A stretch of DNA of 64,000 bases from CAVTRI01 sp963737075 (lineage in GTDB: Bacteria; Actinomycetota; Acidimicrobiia; Acidimicrobiales; Palsa-688). This document shows positions 23,197-32,841 of this stretch, in pieces. How positions within the stretch are numbered: position 1 is the first letter of the stretch; every line of letters begins with the position of its first letter. A program made the position numbers and the translations under genes. The notes beneath the pieces were generated by a model, which did no database searches, was not told the DNA's origin, and was given only the letters and a program-made list of their open reading frames with translations. The stretch lies in the NCBI GenBank assembly GCA_963737075.1, contig CAVTRI010000002.1:1550001-1614000 (forward strand), given 5' to 3'.

Positions 23197-25503
23197 ATGG
23201 CACCGCGCGCGGAGGCGGCCCTTGCCGGGCTGCGAGTCATCGAGGTCGCTAGAGGGACCAGTGTCGTGGGAGCCGGCTTGGCGGCCAGCCTGCCGGGCGC
23301 GTTATTGCGAGACTTCGGTGCCGAAGTGACCCGGGTTGAGTCGGCAGTCCGTCCCTCTTTGGACGAAGGCGTCGAGTGGGGGCGCGTCTGGGACCGCGGC
23401 AAGTGGATTGTCGAAGTGGAGGACGAGCGGTGCGCCCGGACGGTGACGGCGCTCGCCCGCGAAGCCGACATCGTGTTGCTCGCCGGCAGCGAGGCATCGG
23501 TCGAGCGCGAAGGGCTCACGTATCAGCATCTGAGGCGGACCACCCCCTCCCTGATCGTCGTTCGGATCCGGCCCAGCTACAACGCTTTGGGGTCGCTACC
23601 CGACCTGGAGTTGCTGGTGGCGGCCCGGAGCGGCCTGCTGACCGAGTTGCAGGGTCACCGGCCGGGACCGGTGTTCTCGGGTCTGACCGTCGCCAGCGCG
23701 GGCGCCGCGTTGGGAGCCACGGTCGGGGCGTTGGCGTGCCTGTACGAGCGGGAAGTGACCGGGAAAGGCGGCTGGGTCGAGACGTCCTTGTACGACGGCA
23801 TGCTGGCGATCCTGCCGATGATCATGGGCAGAGTCGAGCGCCCCTCCGCCGCATTGGCCAACGCGTGGGAGACGCTGGGCCCGTCGATTGCGTTGTCGTT
23901 TCGGTGCGCGGACGGCGAGTACATCCAGCTGTGGTTCGGAGCGAAGGGCGCGTACGAGGCGTTCCTCGAGCACATCGGCGATCCCCCCAGCGAAGCGGGC
24001 TATCGCGCGGACACGATCAGCGGGGCGATCGGAGGCTGGCGAAGCGAGCGGTGGGCGGAGATGTTCGCCACCAGGGACCGCGAGTATTGGATCAAGTTTC
24101 TCGCCGGGCACGACTTTCGCTGCGAACCGGTGCTCCGCCCGGGCGAGGAGCTGCGCAACCCGCAGCTACGAGAGATCGGGCTGTGCGTCGACCTCGACGA
24201 TCCGGACCGAGGACCCATCACGGTGCTCGGCCCCGTCGGCCGCGTCACGCCAGTGCAACGGTCGGTCGGTACGCCATCTGACGGAAACCGTACGGCTCGG
24301 CTGCTGTCGGACGTCCGCGTCCTTGATCTTTCTGCGTACCTTGCCGGGCCGGTGACGCCGTTGATTCTGGCCGAGCTGGGCGCAGACGTGATCAAGGTCG
24401 AGCCGGCAACCGGGGACGTCCATCGCAATGTGGAGAACATGTTCGCCGCCGGACAGCGCGGCAAGCGCGCCCTGGCGTTGGACCTCAAGGCCGGCGGCAC
24501 CGAGGAAGTCCTCCAGCGGCTGTTCGAGTGGAGCGACGTCGTGCACCACAATGCGAGAGTGGGGCTGGCCGAACGGCTCGGCTACGACGAGGCGACCGTG
24601 CGCGGCGTGAACCCTGACGTCATCTACTGCCACGCCAGCGGGTTCGGATCACGCGGCCCCCGCGCCCAGCTGCCGGCCAACGACCACCTCATGCAGGCGT
24701 TGTCCGGTGCTGAAGCCGCGGCCGGCGGGGACAGGCAGCCGCCGACGTACATGGGTTGGGGCGCCATCGACGTTACGAGCGGCTGGATCGCCGCCTGCGC
24801 CGTCCTGGCGGGGCTGTACGCCCGGCGCCGCACCGGGATCCCCCAGTCGGTGACGACCACCCTGCTGGGCGCGGCCCTCACGTTGAAATCGGGGGCGTTT
24901 GTCGACGGGGACACCGTCGTCGAGGGTCCGATCCTCGACGCCGACCAGACCGGCTACGGCGCTGCCTACCGCATCTACCAATGCCAGGGCGGCGCCTGGT
25001 TGGCGCTCGCGGTGCCTGATCGCTCCGCCTGGGCGCGACTGCGAGATCTTGTCGGTGGCGATCTCGTGCCGCCCGAGCCGCCGCTGCTGCGGACCGGGCG
25101 CCAGCAACGTCAACCGGCCGAGGAGACGCTCGAAGGAGTGTTTGCCACCAGGGATGCCGCGTCGTGGGTGGCGACCCTGCGCGATGCCGGTGTCCCGGCC
25201 GAGCTCGTTGTCGAGCAGGATCGTGCCGCTTTCAACGCCGCGGTGTTCGACGACCCCGTCAACCGCCAGCTCGGACGTGTCGTGAGCTTCGAGTGGGAAT
25301 CACGGGGACGCCTGGACCAGGCCGCGTTCCCCGTTCGCCTCGGACCTGATCCCCGTCCGCAGGCGCCCGCGCACATCCCGGCCCTCGGGGAGCACACCGA
25401 TGAAATCCTGGCCGCCCTGGGGTTCGACGCCGACGCGCGCGCGGCGCTGGCGGCGCGCGGCGTGACGCGCGGCGCGGCGCCGGCGGCGGCTCGCGGTCGT
25501 TAG
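23197..25503 (+). CDS. Two-domain class III (CaiB/BaiF) CoA-transferase
   Basis: A 768-residue tandem fusion of two CaiB-type domains. Domain 1 (about 1-365) begins LAGLRVIEVARGTSVVG and domain 2 (about 370-768) begins VRVLDLSAYLAGP with LAELGADVIKVEP. The Asp that forms the acyl anhydride in this family aligns with PDLELLVAARSG in domain 1 and NDHLMQALSG in domain 2, so both look competent. I start at ATG 23197 just after the remnant; open frame further upstream lies inside the VOC gene. It should move CoA between carboxylic acids in the cytoplasm, feeding the DUF35/thiolase pair upstream. Very like the gene at 29366. Confidence 0.9.
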   Translation: MAPRAEAALAGLRVIEVARGTSVVGAGLAASLPGALLRDFGAEVTRVESAVRPSLDEGVEWGRVWDRGKWIVEVEDERCARTVTALAREADIVLLAGSEASVEREGLTYQHLRRTTPSLIVVRIRPSYNALGSLPDLELLVAARSGLLTELQGHRPGPVFSGLTVASAGAALGATVGALACLYEREVTGKGGWVETSLYDGMLAILPMIMGRVERPSAALANAWETLGPSIALSFRCADGEYIQLWFGAKGAYEAFLEHIGDPPSEAGYRADTISGAIGGWRSERWAEMFATRDREYWIKFLAGHDFRCEPVLRPGEELRNPQLREIGLCVDLDDPDRGPITVLGPVGRVTPVQRSVGTPSDGNRTARLLSDVRVLDLSAYLAGPVTPLILAELGADVIKVEPATGDVHRNVENMFAAGQRGKRALALDLKAGGTEEVLQRLFEWSDVVHHNARVGLAERLGYDEATVRGVNPDVIYCHASGFGSRGPRAQLPANDHLMQALSGAEAAAGGDRQPPTYMGWGAIDVTSGWIAACAVLAGLYARRRTGIPQSVTTTLLGAALTLKSGAFVDGDTVVEGPILDADQTGYGAAYRIYQCQGGAWLALAVPDRSAWARLRDLVGGDLVPPEPPLLRTGRQQRQPAEETLEGVFATRDAASWVATLRDAGVPAELVVEQDRAAFNAAVFDDPVNRQLGRVVSFEWESRGRLDQAAFPVRLGPDPRPQAPAHIPALGEHTDEILAALGFDADARAALAARGVTRGAAPAAARGR

Positions 25504-25531
25504 GTAAAGCGCCTCATCGACGATTCGCCAA

Positions 25532-26708
25532 TCACGACCGGGTCAACAACGCCGCGCCGCCCTCGATCCCGCCCGCGCACGTCACGACCGCGACCTCCGC
25601 GTCCGGCACCTGGCGGCCCTGGGCCTCGCCTCGAAGTTGGCGTACCGCCTCAGCCGTATGGCCGAACGCAGCGTGGAGCCGGCCTCCCGAAAGCTGTCCG
25701 CCCCACGTGTTGAGCGGCAGCTCCCCGTCGAGAGCGATGCGCTTGCCGCCGTCGATGAAGTCGCCGGACTCGCCGGTCTGGCAGAAACCGAGCGCTTCCA
25801 GCCACCAGACGACCTCGATGGTGAATCCGTCGTACAGCTGGGCGACGTCGACGTCGGCGGGGCCGAGATCGGTCCGGTCCCACATCGATGCCGCGCTCGG
25901 CGTAGCCCACGCGGCCCATGTCCTCGAACTGGTCCCAGAACGGCCGGCTCTCGCTCGTCGCAGACATGGCCTCGATGCGGACCGGAGCCCGCAGATGTGC
26001 GGCCGTCGAGGTGGCGGAGATCACGATGGCCGTGGAGCCGTCGCAGGGGACGTCGCAGTCGAACAAGCAGATCGGTGTCGAGATCATGCGAGAGGCGAGG
26101 TACTCGTCGACCGTGAGCGGCCCGCGGTAGACGGCATCCGGGTTGCGCGCCGCATGCGCCCGCTGGGTGACCGGGATCCATGCGAGCTGCTCCCGAGTGA
26201 CGCCGTAGTCGTGCATGTAGCGGGTGGCGAACGGCGCAATCTGGCACACCGGCGACAGCGCCCCGATCGGGAGCAACCACGCCAGCGGGCCCTCGGCATC
26301 GGGGTGGACCGACCCGTATGCCGGGCGTCCACCCGCGTGGCGGGCGGCGCTTCCCTCTTTCACCGTACGGTACACGACCGCATGCCGCGCCGCTCCGCTC
26401 GCCACCGCCTGGACGGCTCCGGAGAACGGGAGTCCCCCACCGCCTCCACCCCGCCAAGTTGTGGTCAGGCGCAGCGCGTCGTGCATCTCCGAAAGGTCAG
26501 GGCTGGCGTAGCCGGGAAGGTTCGTCTTACCTCCAGGCGGGAACGCGCTCAGCCCGTCGATGTCCTCGACCCGCAAGCCGGCGTCGGCGACCGCGGCCAG
26601 GATCGCGTCCAGGGTGAGCTGAAAGCCTGAGCGATCCAGCTGTCTGGCGATCGCCGAATGACCAACCCCCGAAATGACTGCTCGCCGCTCATATAGCTCA
26701 GCCTTCAT
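25532..26708 (-). pseudogene. SCP-x/Ltp2-type thiolase-like gene broken by one +1 frameshift
   Basis: From ATG 26708 the frame reads RRAVISGVGHSAIARQLDRS through FWDQFEDMGRVGYAERGID, then leaves homology near 25885; the next frame resumes with MWDRTDLGPADVDVAQLYDG and runs to GGIEGGAALLTRS at 25532. Joined, the product is about 390 residues, normal for the family. The shift is a one-base gain within GGCATCGATGTGG. ATG 25885 could start the tail separately, but no ribosome site is visible. Like its paralogues it shows no Cys at the nucleophile segment (TWRGGGGGGLPFSG). It is coupled to the DUF35 gene upstream by ATGA, so the operon was functional. True decay and sequence error cannot be told apart here. 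Confidence 0.8.
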
Positions 26709-27121
26709 GAGGGGTCCACGGCGACAAAGCTCGGGATCGCAAACCCGCCGGGTCCGGGCTCGAAGCCGACCTCGACCTCCATGCCGATGGCGGCGTTCTC
26801 AGGCGGGCACCCTCGAAGCCGGCCGGTCACCCGCACGCCGGGATGGTCCTCCCACTCGACGAGGACAATGGCGTACGGCACTTCCAGGTCAGGCAGCCAC
26901 CGCTGGTAGTTGACCGTGTAGCTGTACACACGACCTCGACTGGTGATCTCGACCGGCTCCATCGATCGAGAACCGCAGTATCGGCACATGCCCCGAGGAG
27001 GAAATCCGTCCCGCCCGCATACCGTGCACCGCTCGATGACGAGCCGGCCCTCTTTGGCGGCATTCCAGAAGGCCTCGGTTTCCTCAGTGACCGCAGGTGG
27101 TATACCGGCCGTTGCGCTCAT
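26705..27121 (-). CDS. Zn-ribbon / OB-fold DUF35 protein
   Basis: A 138-residue DUF35 protein with an intact ribbon CTVCGRDGFPPRGMCRYCGS near residues 32-51 and an OB-fold C-terminus. ATG 27121 overlaps the stop of the CoA-transferase (ATGA) and its own stop overlaps the thiolase ATG at 26708 (ATGA), so the three genes form a tightly coupled operon. It would be the required partner of the thiolase-like protein. An in-frame ATG at 27169 would lie inside the transferase gene and is not needed. Confidence 0.87.
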   Translation of the reverse strand: MSATAGIPPAVTEETEAFWNAAKEGRLVIERCTVCGRDGFPPRGMCRYCGSRSMEPVEITSRGRVYSYTVNYQRWLPDLEVPYAIVLVEWEDHPGVRVTGRLRGCPPENAAIGMEVEVGFEPGPGGFAIPSFVAVDPS

Positions 27122-28320
27122 ATCGTCACCCGCTCGCCGGCCTGACGGACGACATCCGATCGGCACCACTCGTCGACGTCGGCCTGGCTGAAGCCCCAGT
27201 CGAGAAGGACCTCAGTCGTGTGCTGTCCCGCGGTGGTGGGTCGCCCGGGCATTGAGGGCGGCGTGCGGCTGAAGCGGGGCGCCGCCGCTGGTTGCGTGAC
27301 ACCGTCAACCTCCACGAAGGTCTGGCGAGCGGCGTTGTGCGGGTGTTTCGCGGCTTCCTCGAAGTTCAGCACGGGCGCAAAGCAAACCTCGGCGCCTTCC
27401 AGGATTGCGCACCACTCCTCGCGTGTCTTCGACTTGAAGATCTCGGCCAGCCGTCGCTTTGCCTCAGGCCATGTCGACGGGTCGTCTCGCTGCTGGAACA
27501 GTGGCGCGTCGCCGAGGTCGAGGCGCCGGAGCAGTTCGGCGTAGAACTGCGGCTCGCCGCTGCCCAGCGTGATGTATCGGCCGTCGGCCGTCTCGTAGAC
27601 GTTGTACGCCGGGGTGCCCAGGTCGAGCACGTTGGTGCCGGGCTCGTCCGACCACAGCCCCTCCGCGCGCAGGCCGTGGAACAGCGTCGTCAGCAGGGCC
27701 ACGCCGTCCACCATGGCGGCGTCGACGACTTGCCCGTGCCCGGAATTCGCCCGCTCGACCAACGCGCTCAGCACGCCAATGACGAGGAGCATGCCGCCGC
27801 CGCCAAAATCACCCAGCAGGTTCAGCGGCGGATGCGGCGCGTCGGCGGGGGTGGGGCGCAGTGCTTCGAGCACTCCCGCCAAGGCGACGTAGTTGATGTC
27901 GTGGCCAGGCGTCGGCGCGTACGGCCCGTCCTGGCCCCACCCGGTGATGCGGGCGTACACCAGCTTCGGGTTGCGCTCGAGGCAGGCGTCAGGGCCGAGC
28001 CCGAGGCGCTCGGCGACGCCCGGCCGGAACCCTTCGATGAGCACGTCTGCCTTCTCGATGAGCCGGAGGGCGCACGCCAGGCCCTCAGGACGCTTGAGGT
28101 CGACGGCTACCGACCGGCGGCCGCGGGTCAACAAGTCGATTCGGCGATGGCCGCGTCGCATGCGCTCCGCAGGCGTCTCTTCCTCGCCGGGGTCGACGTC
28201 TTCGAGGCGGCCCACTCTCACCACATCGGCTCCCAGGTCGGCGAGGATCATCGCCCCGAACGGGCCCGGCCCTCGGCCTTCCAGTTCGACGACGCGTACT
28301 CCTGCCAGCGGGCCTGCCAT
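27118..28320 (-). CDS. Alpha-methylacyl-CoA racemase-type class III CoA-transferase
   Basis: A 400-residue CaiB family member closest in pattern to alpha-methylacyl-CoA racemases: MAGPLAGVRVVELEGRGPGP, ILADLGADVVRVGR and the signature PGHDINYVALAGVLEAL, where His-Asp serve as acid/base in characterised racemases. It would interconvert 2R and 2S methyl-branched acyl-CoAs, as needed before beta-oxidation of sterol side chains or pristanic-type acids. AGGAGG lies five bases before ATG 28320, which is preferred to the in-frame GTG/ATG further upstream. It heads the operon with DUF35 and thiolase-like genes and is divergent from the LLM gene at 28425. Confidence 0.9.
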   Translation of the reverse strand: MAGPLAGVRVVELEGRGPGPFGAMILADLGADVVRVGRLEDVDPGEEETPAERMRRGHRRIDLLTRGRRSVAVDLKRPEGLACALRLIEKADVLIEGFRPGVAERLGLGPDACLERNPKLVYARITGWGQDGPYAPTPGHDINYVALAGVLEALRPTPADAPHPPLNLLGDFGGGGMLLVIGVLSALVERANSGHGQVVDAAMVDGVALLTTLFHGLRAEGLWSDEPGTNVLDLGTPAYNVYETADGRYITLGSGEPQFYAELLRRLDLGDAPLFQQRDDPSTWPEAKRRLAEIFKSKTREEWCAILEGAEVCFAPVLNFEEAAKHPHNAARQTFVEVDGVTQPAAAPRFSRTPPSMPGRPTTAGQHTTEVLLDWGFSQADVDEWCRSDVVRQAGERVTI

Positions 28321-28354
28321 ACTGCCTCCTGGTACGTTGGGCACCCGGAAGCGA

Positions 28355-28366
28355 GTGTACGTTCAC
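28355..28366. promoter_or_regulatory. Candidate operator between divergent genes
   Basis: GTGTACGTTCAC is a 12-bp near-palindrome (one mismatched pair) midway between the racemase-type gene (start 28320, minus) and the LLM gene (start 28425, plus). TACGTT is repeated at 28333-28338. It could control both operons. Confidence 0.35.
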
Positions 28367-28424
28367 CCTCTTTGGCTAGCAAGTGAACGCCCGCTATCAT
28401 CGCGGGAGCCGAGAGGGAGGTCCT

Positions 28425-29369
28425 TTGTCCGTCGAGCGCATCGTTTTCGGAGCGACTGCCTTTCCCGAGCCCGACCGGGCCTGGCTCGCGGCCGCCGAAC
28501 GGCTTCCGATCGAATCCATCTGGCAGGGTGGCCACATCCTGCACCCCACCGGTGAAGCGATCACGCGTCTGGCATTGATCACCGCGTGGACGGAGCGGGT
28601 CCGCGTGGGAACCTCCATCCTCCTGTTGCCGCTCTACCATCCGGTGATCGCGGCCAAGCAGCTGGCCGATCTCGACTCGCACTCGGGGGGCAGGCTGTCG
28701 GTTGGCGTGGGCGTCGGCGGCGAGTTCGCGTACGAGTACGAGGCGGTGGGAGTACCGGTCGCCGAGCGCGGGGCCCGGATGGACGAAGATATGGAGATCC
28801 TCCGGTCGCTGTGGCGCGGTGGGGCGGTCAGCCACCACGGGAAGTTTTTCGACCTCAACGACGTCGACCTTCGCCCAGTGACGCCTTCGGGTGGGTCGGG
28901 GCCCCGCATGCAAGCAGGGGGCCCGCCGCTGCTCGTGTCCGGGCGGAAGCCTCCGGCGATGCGTCGGGCCGCCCGACTGGGAGACGGGTGGATGCCCTAC
29001 CTGATGTCATCGAGCGCATACGAGCGGTCCGTGCAGACGATCAAGAAAGACGCCGAGCAGACCGGCCGGGATCTGAGTGGCTTCGAGTGGCTACTCTTCT
29101 GCTACTGCTCGGTTCGTAAGAATGGCGACCGGGCAAGAGATGATGTCGCTGGCTTTCTTGGGTCTGCGTACGGCAGCAAACCAAGGGAAATGCTCGACCG
29201 CATCGCGCCGGCGGGGACACCCGAGGAGGTGGCGTCGCGACTTCAGGAGTATGTCAACGCCGGCGCCCGTCACGTCATCATCGCTCCCGCCACGCGTGAG
29301 GATCATCTCGAAGTGGTCACCCTGGCGGCCGAAGAGGTGCTGCCGCGACTGACCTTGCCGGCTCGATGA
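28425..29369 (+). CDS. LLM-class flavin/F420-dependent oxidoreductase
   Basis: A 314-residue luciferase-like oxidoreductase: VERIVFGATAFPEPDRAWL, VRVGTSILLLPLYHPVIAAK, HSGGRLSVGVGVGG and PPLLVSGRKPPAMRRAARL, the phosphate-binding turn. TTG 28425 is chosen because GAGGGAGGTCC lies directly before it; a GTG at 28383 would add 14 residues without a ribosome site. Its end overlaps the next CoA-transferase by ATGA, linking them functionally. It probably oxidises a CoA-linked or free alcohol/aldehyde, or reduces a double bond, using F420 or FMN. Confidence 0.88.
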   Translation: MSVERIVFGATAFPEPDRAWLAAAERLPIESIWQGGHILHPTGEAITRLALITAWTERVRVGTSILLLPLYHPVIAAKQLADLDSHSGGRLSVGVGVGGEFAYEYEAVGVPVAERGARMDEDMEILRSLWRGGAVSHHGKFFDLNDVDLRPVTPSGGSGPRMQAGGPPLLVSGRKPPAMRRAARLGDGWMPYLMSSSAYERSVQTIKKDAEQTGRDLSGFEWLLFCYCSVRKNGDRARDDVAGFLGSAYGSKPREMLDRIAPAGTPEEVASRLQEYVNAGARHVIIAPATREDHLEVVTLAAEEVLPRLTLPAR

Positions 29370-31612
29370 GCGCATCGCCGCGCAACGGGTTGCCCTGCGA
29401 CGGCGTGTCCGTCGTCGAGGTGGCCGTCGGCGTCAGCGACGTCGGCCTTGACATGGCTGGGGGCGTCCCAGGCATGCTGCTGGCCGAACTGGGCGCTTCT
29501 GTCGTGCGCGTCGTCGGCTCGCGCGATGTTCCTATCGACAACGGCGTCGGTTGGGGCCGCGTGTGGCATCGCGACAAGCGGATTGTTCGCACCGACGACA
29601 CCGCCCCGGTGCGGGATCTTCTCTGCGACGCAGACGTCGCCCTCGTCTACGGCGACGAAGCGGTGGTCGAGGGCCGGGGTCTCGGATACGCCGATGTCCG
29701 GGCGTCGAACCCGAGGCTCGTCTATGCCCGGTGCCGGCCTGGCCGCACCTCGACGGGAACCGTCGCCGACTACGCCCTCCTCGTCGAGGCTAGGGCCGGG
29801 TTCTGCACCCAGCTTGCGGGCCACCGCGCCGGACCTATTTTCGTCGATGCCCGAACCTCAGGAGCGGGCGCCGCCTTTCTCCTGACGACTTCCGTACTCG
29901 CCTTGCTCATTCAGTGCGAGGACTCGGGGACCGGCGGCTGGGCCGAGACGTCGCTCTATGACGGGATGCTGGCCACGCTCGGAGCGATGATCGGCCGCTC
30001 GGAGCGAGCCTCACCGAACGCCGAACGGTACTGGGCGCAGGGCTCGACCTTTCCGAATTTTGTGTACCGCTGCGGCGACGGCGAGCTGATCCAGGTGTGG
30101 TTCGGCGGCAAAGGCATGTACGCCGCTCTTCTCGACGTCCTCGGCGACGAGCCAAGCGAGGAAGGCTATTACCAGGATCAGGTCAACGGGGCCCTCAACG
30201 AGCGGGCGATTCGGTGGCGTTCCCTCTTCGCTGCCCATGCGCGCGACCACTGGATCGAGCGAATCCGTCAGGCCGGAGTGGCCTGCGAGCCGGTGCTCGA
30301 GGCAGGAGAGGTGCTGTCCGACCCGCACCTGGGCGAAGTCGGGCTCGCAGTCCATGCCCGGCACGACGTGGTCGTGGGTCCCCCGATCTCGGTACGGCCG
30401 CTGGGCGCCCCGACGCGCGGCGGTGAGCACCGCCGGCTCCTGGACGGGCTGCGCGTGTTGGACTTTTCCGCATTCGTGGCGGGGCCGCTCGGCGCCCAGG
30501 TCCTCGCCGACCTGGGGGCAGACGTGATCAAGGTCGAGCCGCTGGAAGGCGAAGCCATGCGGGCGGCCGCGTACGCCGTCGCCGCCTGCCAGCGGGGCAA
30601 GCGCAGTCTGGCTCTCGACCTTCACGCCCCGGAGGCTCGTCGGGTCGTCGAGCGGCTGATCGCATGGGCCGATGTCGTGCTGCACAACTTCCGGGTCGGG
30701 GTGTCGGAGCGGCTTGCGATCGACGAGCAGGCTGTCGCCCGCATCAATCCCGACGTGGTGTACTGCCACGCGAGTGCGTTCGGCGCCTTTGGCCCGCGCT
30801 CCGCGTTCCCCGGCAATGACGCCCTCATGCAAGCCCTCACCGGGCTGGAGCGGGCCGTGGGGGGCGCGGGCAACGATCCGCTGGCGCCGTCGTGGATCCC
30901 GATCGACATGGCGGGTGGCTGGCTGGCGGCGACAGGGATCCTGGCCGGCCTCTACGTCAAGGCGAGGACCGGGGAGGGGCAGCAGGTGCAGACGAGCTTG
31001 CTCGGCGCCGGGATGCTCCTGCAGAGCGGCGTGTTCCAGCGCGACGGCGAAGTGGTGCGGGCACCGCAGCTCGACCAGGCGCAGACCGGCTACGGACCCG
31101 GATACCGCATCTACGAGGGCGAGGATGGCCAGTGTTTCGCGCTCGTGATCCCTGACGAGGACGCGTGGAGTCGGCTTCGTGCCATCCCGGAAGCGGCGGC
31201 GCTGCCCGACGCCTACGTTCCGCTTCGCGTCGATGCCGCCGCCTGTGAGGCCGAGGCCGTCCTCGAGCATGCGTTTGCTTCGGGGTCAGCTGACTCGTGG
31301 GTAAGCCGGCTCCGCAAGTTGGGCATGTTTGCGGAGCTCATCCAGCCGATGGACCGCGATCGCTTTCGCCAGGGAATCCTCGACGACCCCGTCAACCGGC
31401 AGCTGGGTCGGGTCGCATCCTACGAGACGGCCGACTGGGGTTGCTTCGAGCAGGTCGGCTCGTTGTTCCGCCACGGTCCGTTGACGGATCGCGGGGCGCC
31501 TCAGATGCTTCCCGGTGTCGGCGAGCACTCGGTTGCGGTGCTGGGCGAGCTTGGGTTCAGGGCCGAGGAGATCGACGCTCTCTTGGGAGCCAAAGTGGTG
31601 CGACAGCTCTAG
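29366..31612 (+). CDS. Two-domain class III CoA-transferase
   Basis: A 748-residue CaiB-CaiB fusion, the same architecture as the gene at 23197. Domain 1 starts CDGVSVVEVAVGVSDVGLD; domain 2 starts LDGLRVLDFSAFVAGPLGAQ with LADLGADVIKVEP. The anhydride-forming Asp aligns with ADYALLVEARAG in domain 1 and NDALMQALTG in domain 2. ATG 29366 overlaps the LLM stop. The two fusions share many stretches (YGPGYRIYEGEDG here, YGAAYRIYQCQGG there; QILDDPVNRQLGRV-like tails in both), so they are a paralogous pair sitting 4 kb apart with a racemase-type operon between them on the other strand. Confidence 0.9.
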   Translation: MSASPRNGLPCDGVSVVEVAVGVSDVGLDMAGGVPGMLLAELGASVVRVVGSRDVPIDNGVGWGRVWHRDKRIVRTDDTAPVRDLLCDADVALVYGDEAVVEGRGLGYADVRASNPRLVYARCRPGRTSTGTVADYALLVEARAGFCTQLAGHRAGPIFVDARTSGAGAAFLLTTSVLALLIQCEDSGTGGWAETSLYDGMLATLGAMIGRSERASPNAERYWAQGSTFPNFVYRCGDGELIQVWFGGKGMYAALLDVLGDEPSEEGYYQDQVNGALNERAIRWRSLFAAHARDHWIERIRQAGVACEPVLEAGEVLSDPHLGEVGLAVHARHDVVVGPPISVRPLGAPTRGGEHRRLLDGLRVLDFSAFVAGPLGAQVLADLGADVIKVEPLEGEAMRAAAYAVAACQRGKRSLALDLHAPEARRVVERLIAWADVVLHNFRVGVSERLAIDEQAVARINPDVVYCHASAFGAFGPRSAFPGNDALMQALTGLERAVGGAGNDPLAPSWIPIDMAGGWLAATGILAGLYVKARTGEGQQVQTSLLGAGMLLQSGVFQRDGEVVRAPQLDQAQTGYGPGYRIYEGEDGQCFALVIPDEDAWSRLRAIPEAAALPDAYVPLRVDAAACEAEAVLEHAFASGSADSWVSRLRKLGMFAELIQPMDRDRFRQGILDDPVNRQLGRVASYETADWGCFEQVGSLFRHGPLTDRGAPQMLPGVGEHSVAVLGELGFRAEEIDALLGAKVVRQL

Positions 31613-31622
31613 ACGGCGGCGT

Positions 31623-32699
31623 TCATGCGAGGCTGTAAAGCCGGGCGGCGTTCTCTCCGAAAATCAGCTTGCGCTGGCCGTCGTCGAGACCCTCGGTCGC
31701 CTCCTTCAACTCGTCGACGATGCCGGGGATCTTCGCGTCGGGATGCGGGTAGTCGGACGCCCAGACAATGCGGTCGGCTCCGACGTAGCGACTGTTGGCC
31801 GTGTAGGCGAGGGCTTCCTCGTCAGGGTCGAAGCTGATGTAGCACTGGCGCTTGAACACTTCCGACGGTGGTGTCGACTGATAGCGGCTGCCGAACACGT
31901 CCACGTGATGGTCGAAGCGTTCGAGCATCGGCGCGCACCAGCCGCCCGAGCCTTCGAGGAACACGACGGTGAGGCACGGGAACCGCTCGCAGATCCCGCC
32001 GGCGACGAACCACCCCATGGCGACCATGACGTCGAGCGCGTTGCCGAGCCCCTGCCGGAGGGCCAAGCCCTTGTCGAGATGGCCGTGGGCGTCGTCCTGA
32101 AGGCCGAGCCGGCTCACGACGTTCCAGGGCATGTCGGCGAACGAGAACGGGTGCACGCCGATCGGGCAGCGGAGCTGGGCGGCCGCGTCCCAGAACGGGT
32201 CGTACACGGGATCGTTGAGCTTCTTGTCGTCGATGTACGGCGCCGGGCGGATCATCACTGCCTTGAAGCCAAGGTCCTGCAGGCAGCGCTCCATCTCCTT
32301 GACTGCCAGCGCGGGGTCGTGGAGGGCCACGAGCCCCACGCCGTACAGGCGCTTCGGGTCGCCAGCGCAGTACTCGTGGAGCCACCGGTTGTACTCATGC
32401 GCCATGGTGTGAAACACGCCGGGATCCGGCACGTACCGGAGGCCCTCCATGGTGGGGTAGAGCACGGCGACGTCGATGCCGTCCGCGTCCATGTCCTGAA
32501 GTCGCGGGCCGGGCTGCGAAGCGCCGGGCCGGAACATGCGCTCGGCGTGGGCGGACTCGTCCGGTGCCGGGTCCACCGGGGACGGCGGTGTGTCGCCGAC
32601 CAGCTGCGACCAGAAGGCTTGCCTCACGTCTTCGGGCAGCTCCAACTGCTCGATCACGTGCCCGTCGGCGTCGATCATCCGCATCGTGGTGTCGCTCAT
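31623..32699 (-). CDS. Amidohydrolase-2 family metal-dependent hydrolase/decarboxylase
   Basis: A 358-residue PF04909 protein. MRMIDADGHVIEQLELPEDV holds D-x-H-x-x-E, CPIGVHPFSFADMPWN a middle His, and VWASDYPHPDAKIPGIVDEL the late pair; FGENAARLYSL closes it. I start at ATG 32699 (MSDTTMRM), with GGAGG ten bases upstream, rather than ATG 32708. Shorter than its neighbours in this window (388-402). It follows the KstD-like gene on the same strand but is parted from it by an inverted repeat, so it may have its own promoter. Convergent with the CoA-transferase at 29366, ten bases apart. Confidence 0.88.
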   Translation of the reverse strand: MSDTTMRMIDADGHVIEQLELPEDVRQAFWSQLVGDTPPSPVDPAPDESAHAERMFRPGASQPGPRLQDMDADGIDVAVLYPTMEGLRYVPDPGVFHTMAHEYNRWLHEYCAGDPKRLYGVGLVALHDPALAVKEMERCLQDLGFKAVMIRPAPYIDDKKLNDPVYDPFWDAAAQLRCPIGVHPFSFADMPWNVVSRLGLQDDAHGHLDKGLALRQGLGNALDVMVAMGWFVAGGICERFPCLTVVFLEGSGGWCAPMLERFDHHVDVFGSRYQSTPPSEVFKRQCYISFDPDEEALAYTANSRYVGADRIVWASDYPHPDAKIPGIVDELKEATEGLDDGQRKLIFGENAARLYSLA

Positions 32700-32751
32700 T
32701 TGGCCCATCCTCCCCGTTCAGCCATGCACGCGAGCCTAGCGCCCCCTCCGG

Positions 32752-32829
32752 AAAGGTTGGCCTGCTTGTCGCTTCGAGTCCCCCGTCTCAGCGTTCCCTC
32801 CTTGAACACCGACGAGCAGGCCAACCTTT
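32752..32829. repeat. 20-bp inverted repeat, probable terminator
   Basis: AAAGGTTGGCCTGCTTGTCG (32752-32771) is inverted at 32810-32829 with one mismatch and a 38-nt loop. It lies 13 nt after the stop of the KstD-like gene (minus strand) and before the next minus-strand gene, a position fitting a terminator. Architecture resembles 17933-18046 though the sequence differs. Confidence 0.6.
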
Positions 32830-32841
32830 ACTGCCTGGGCA

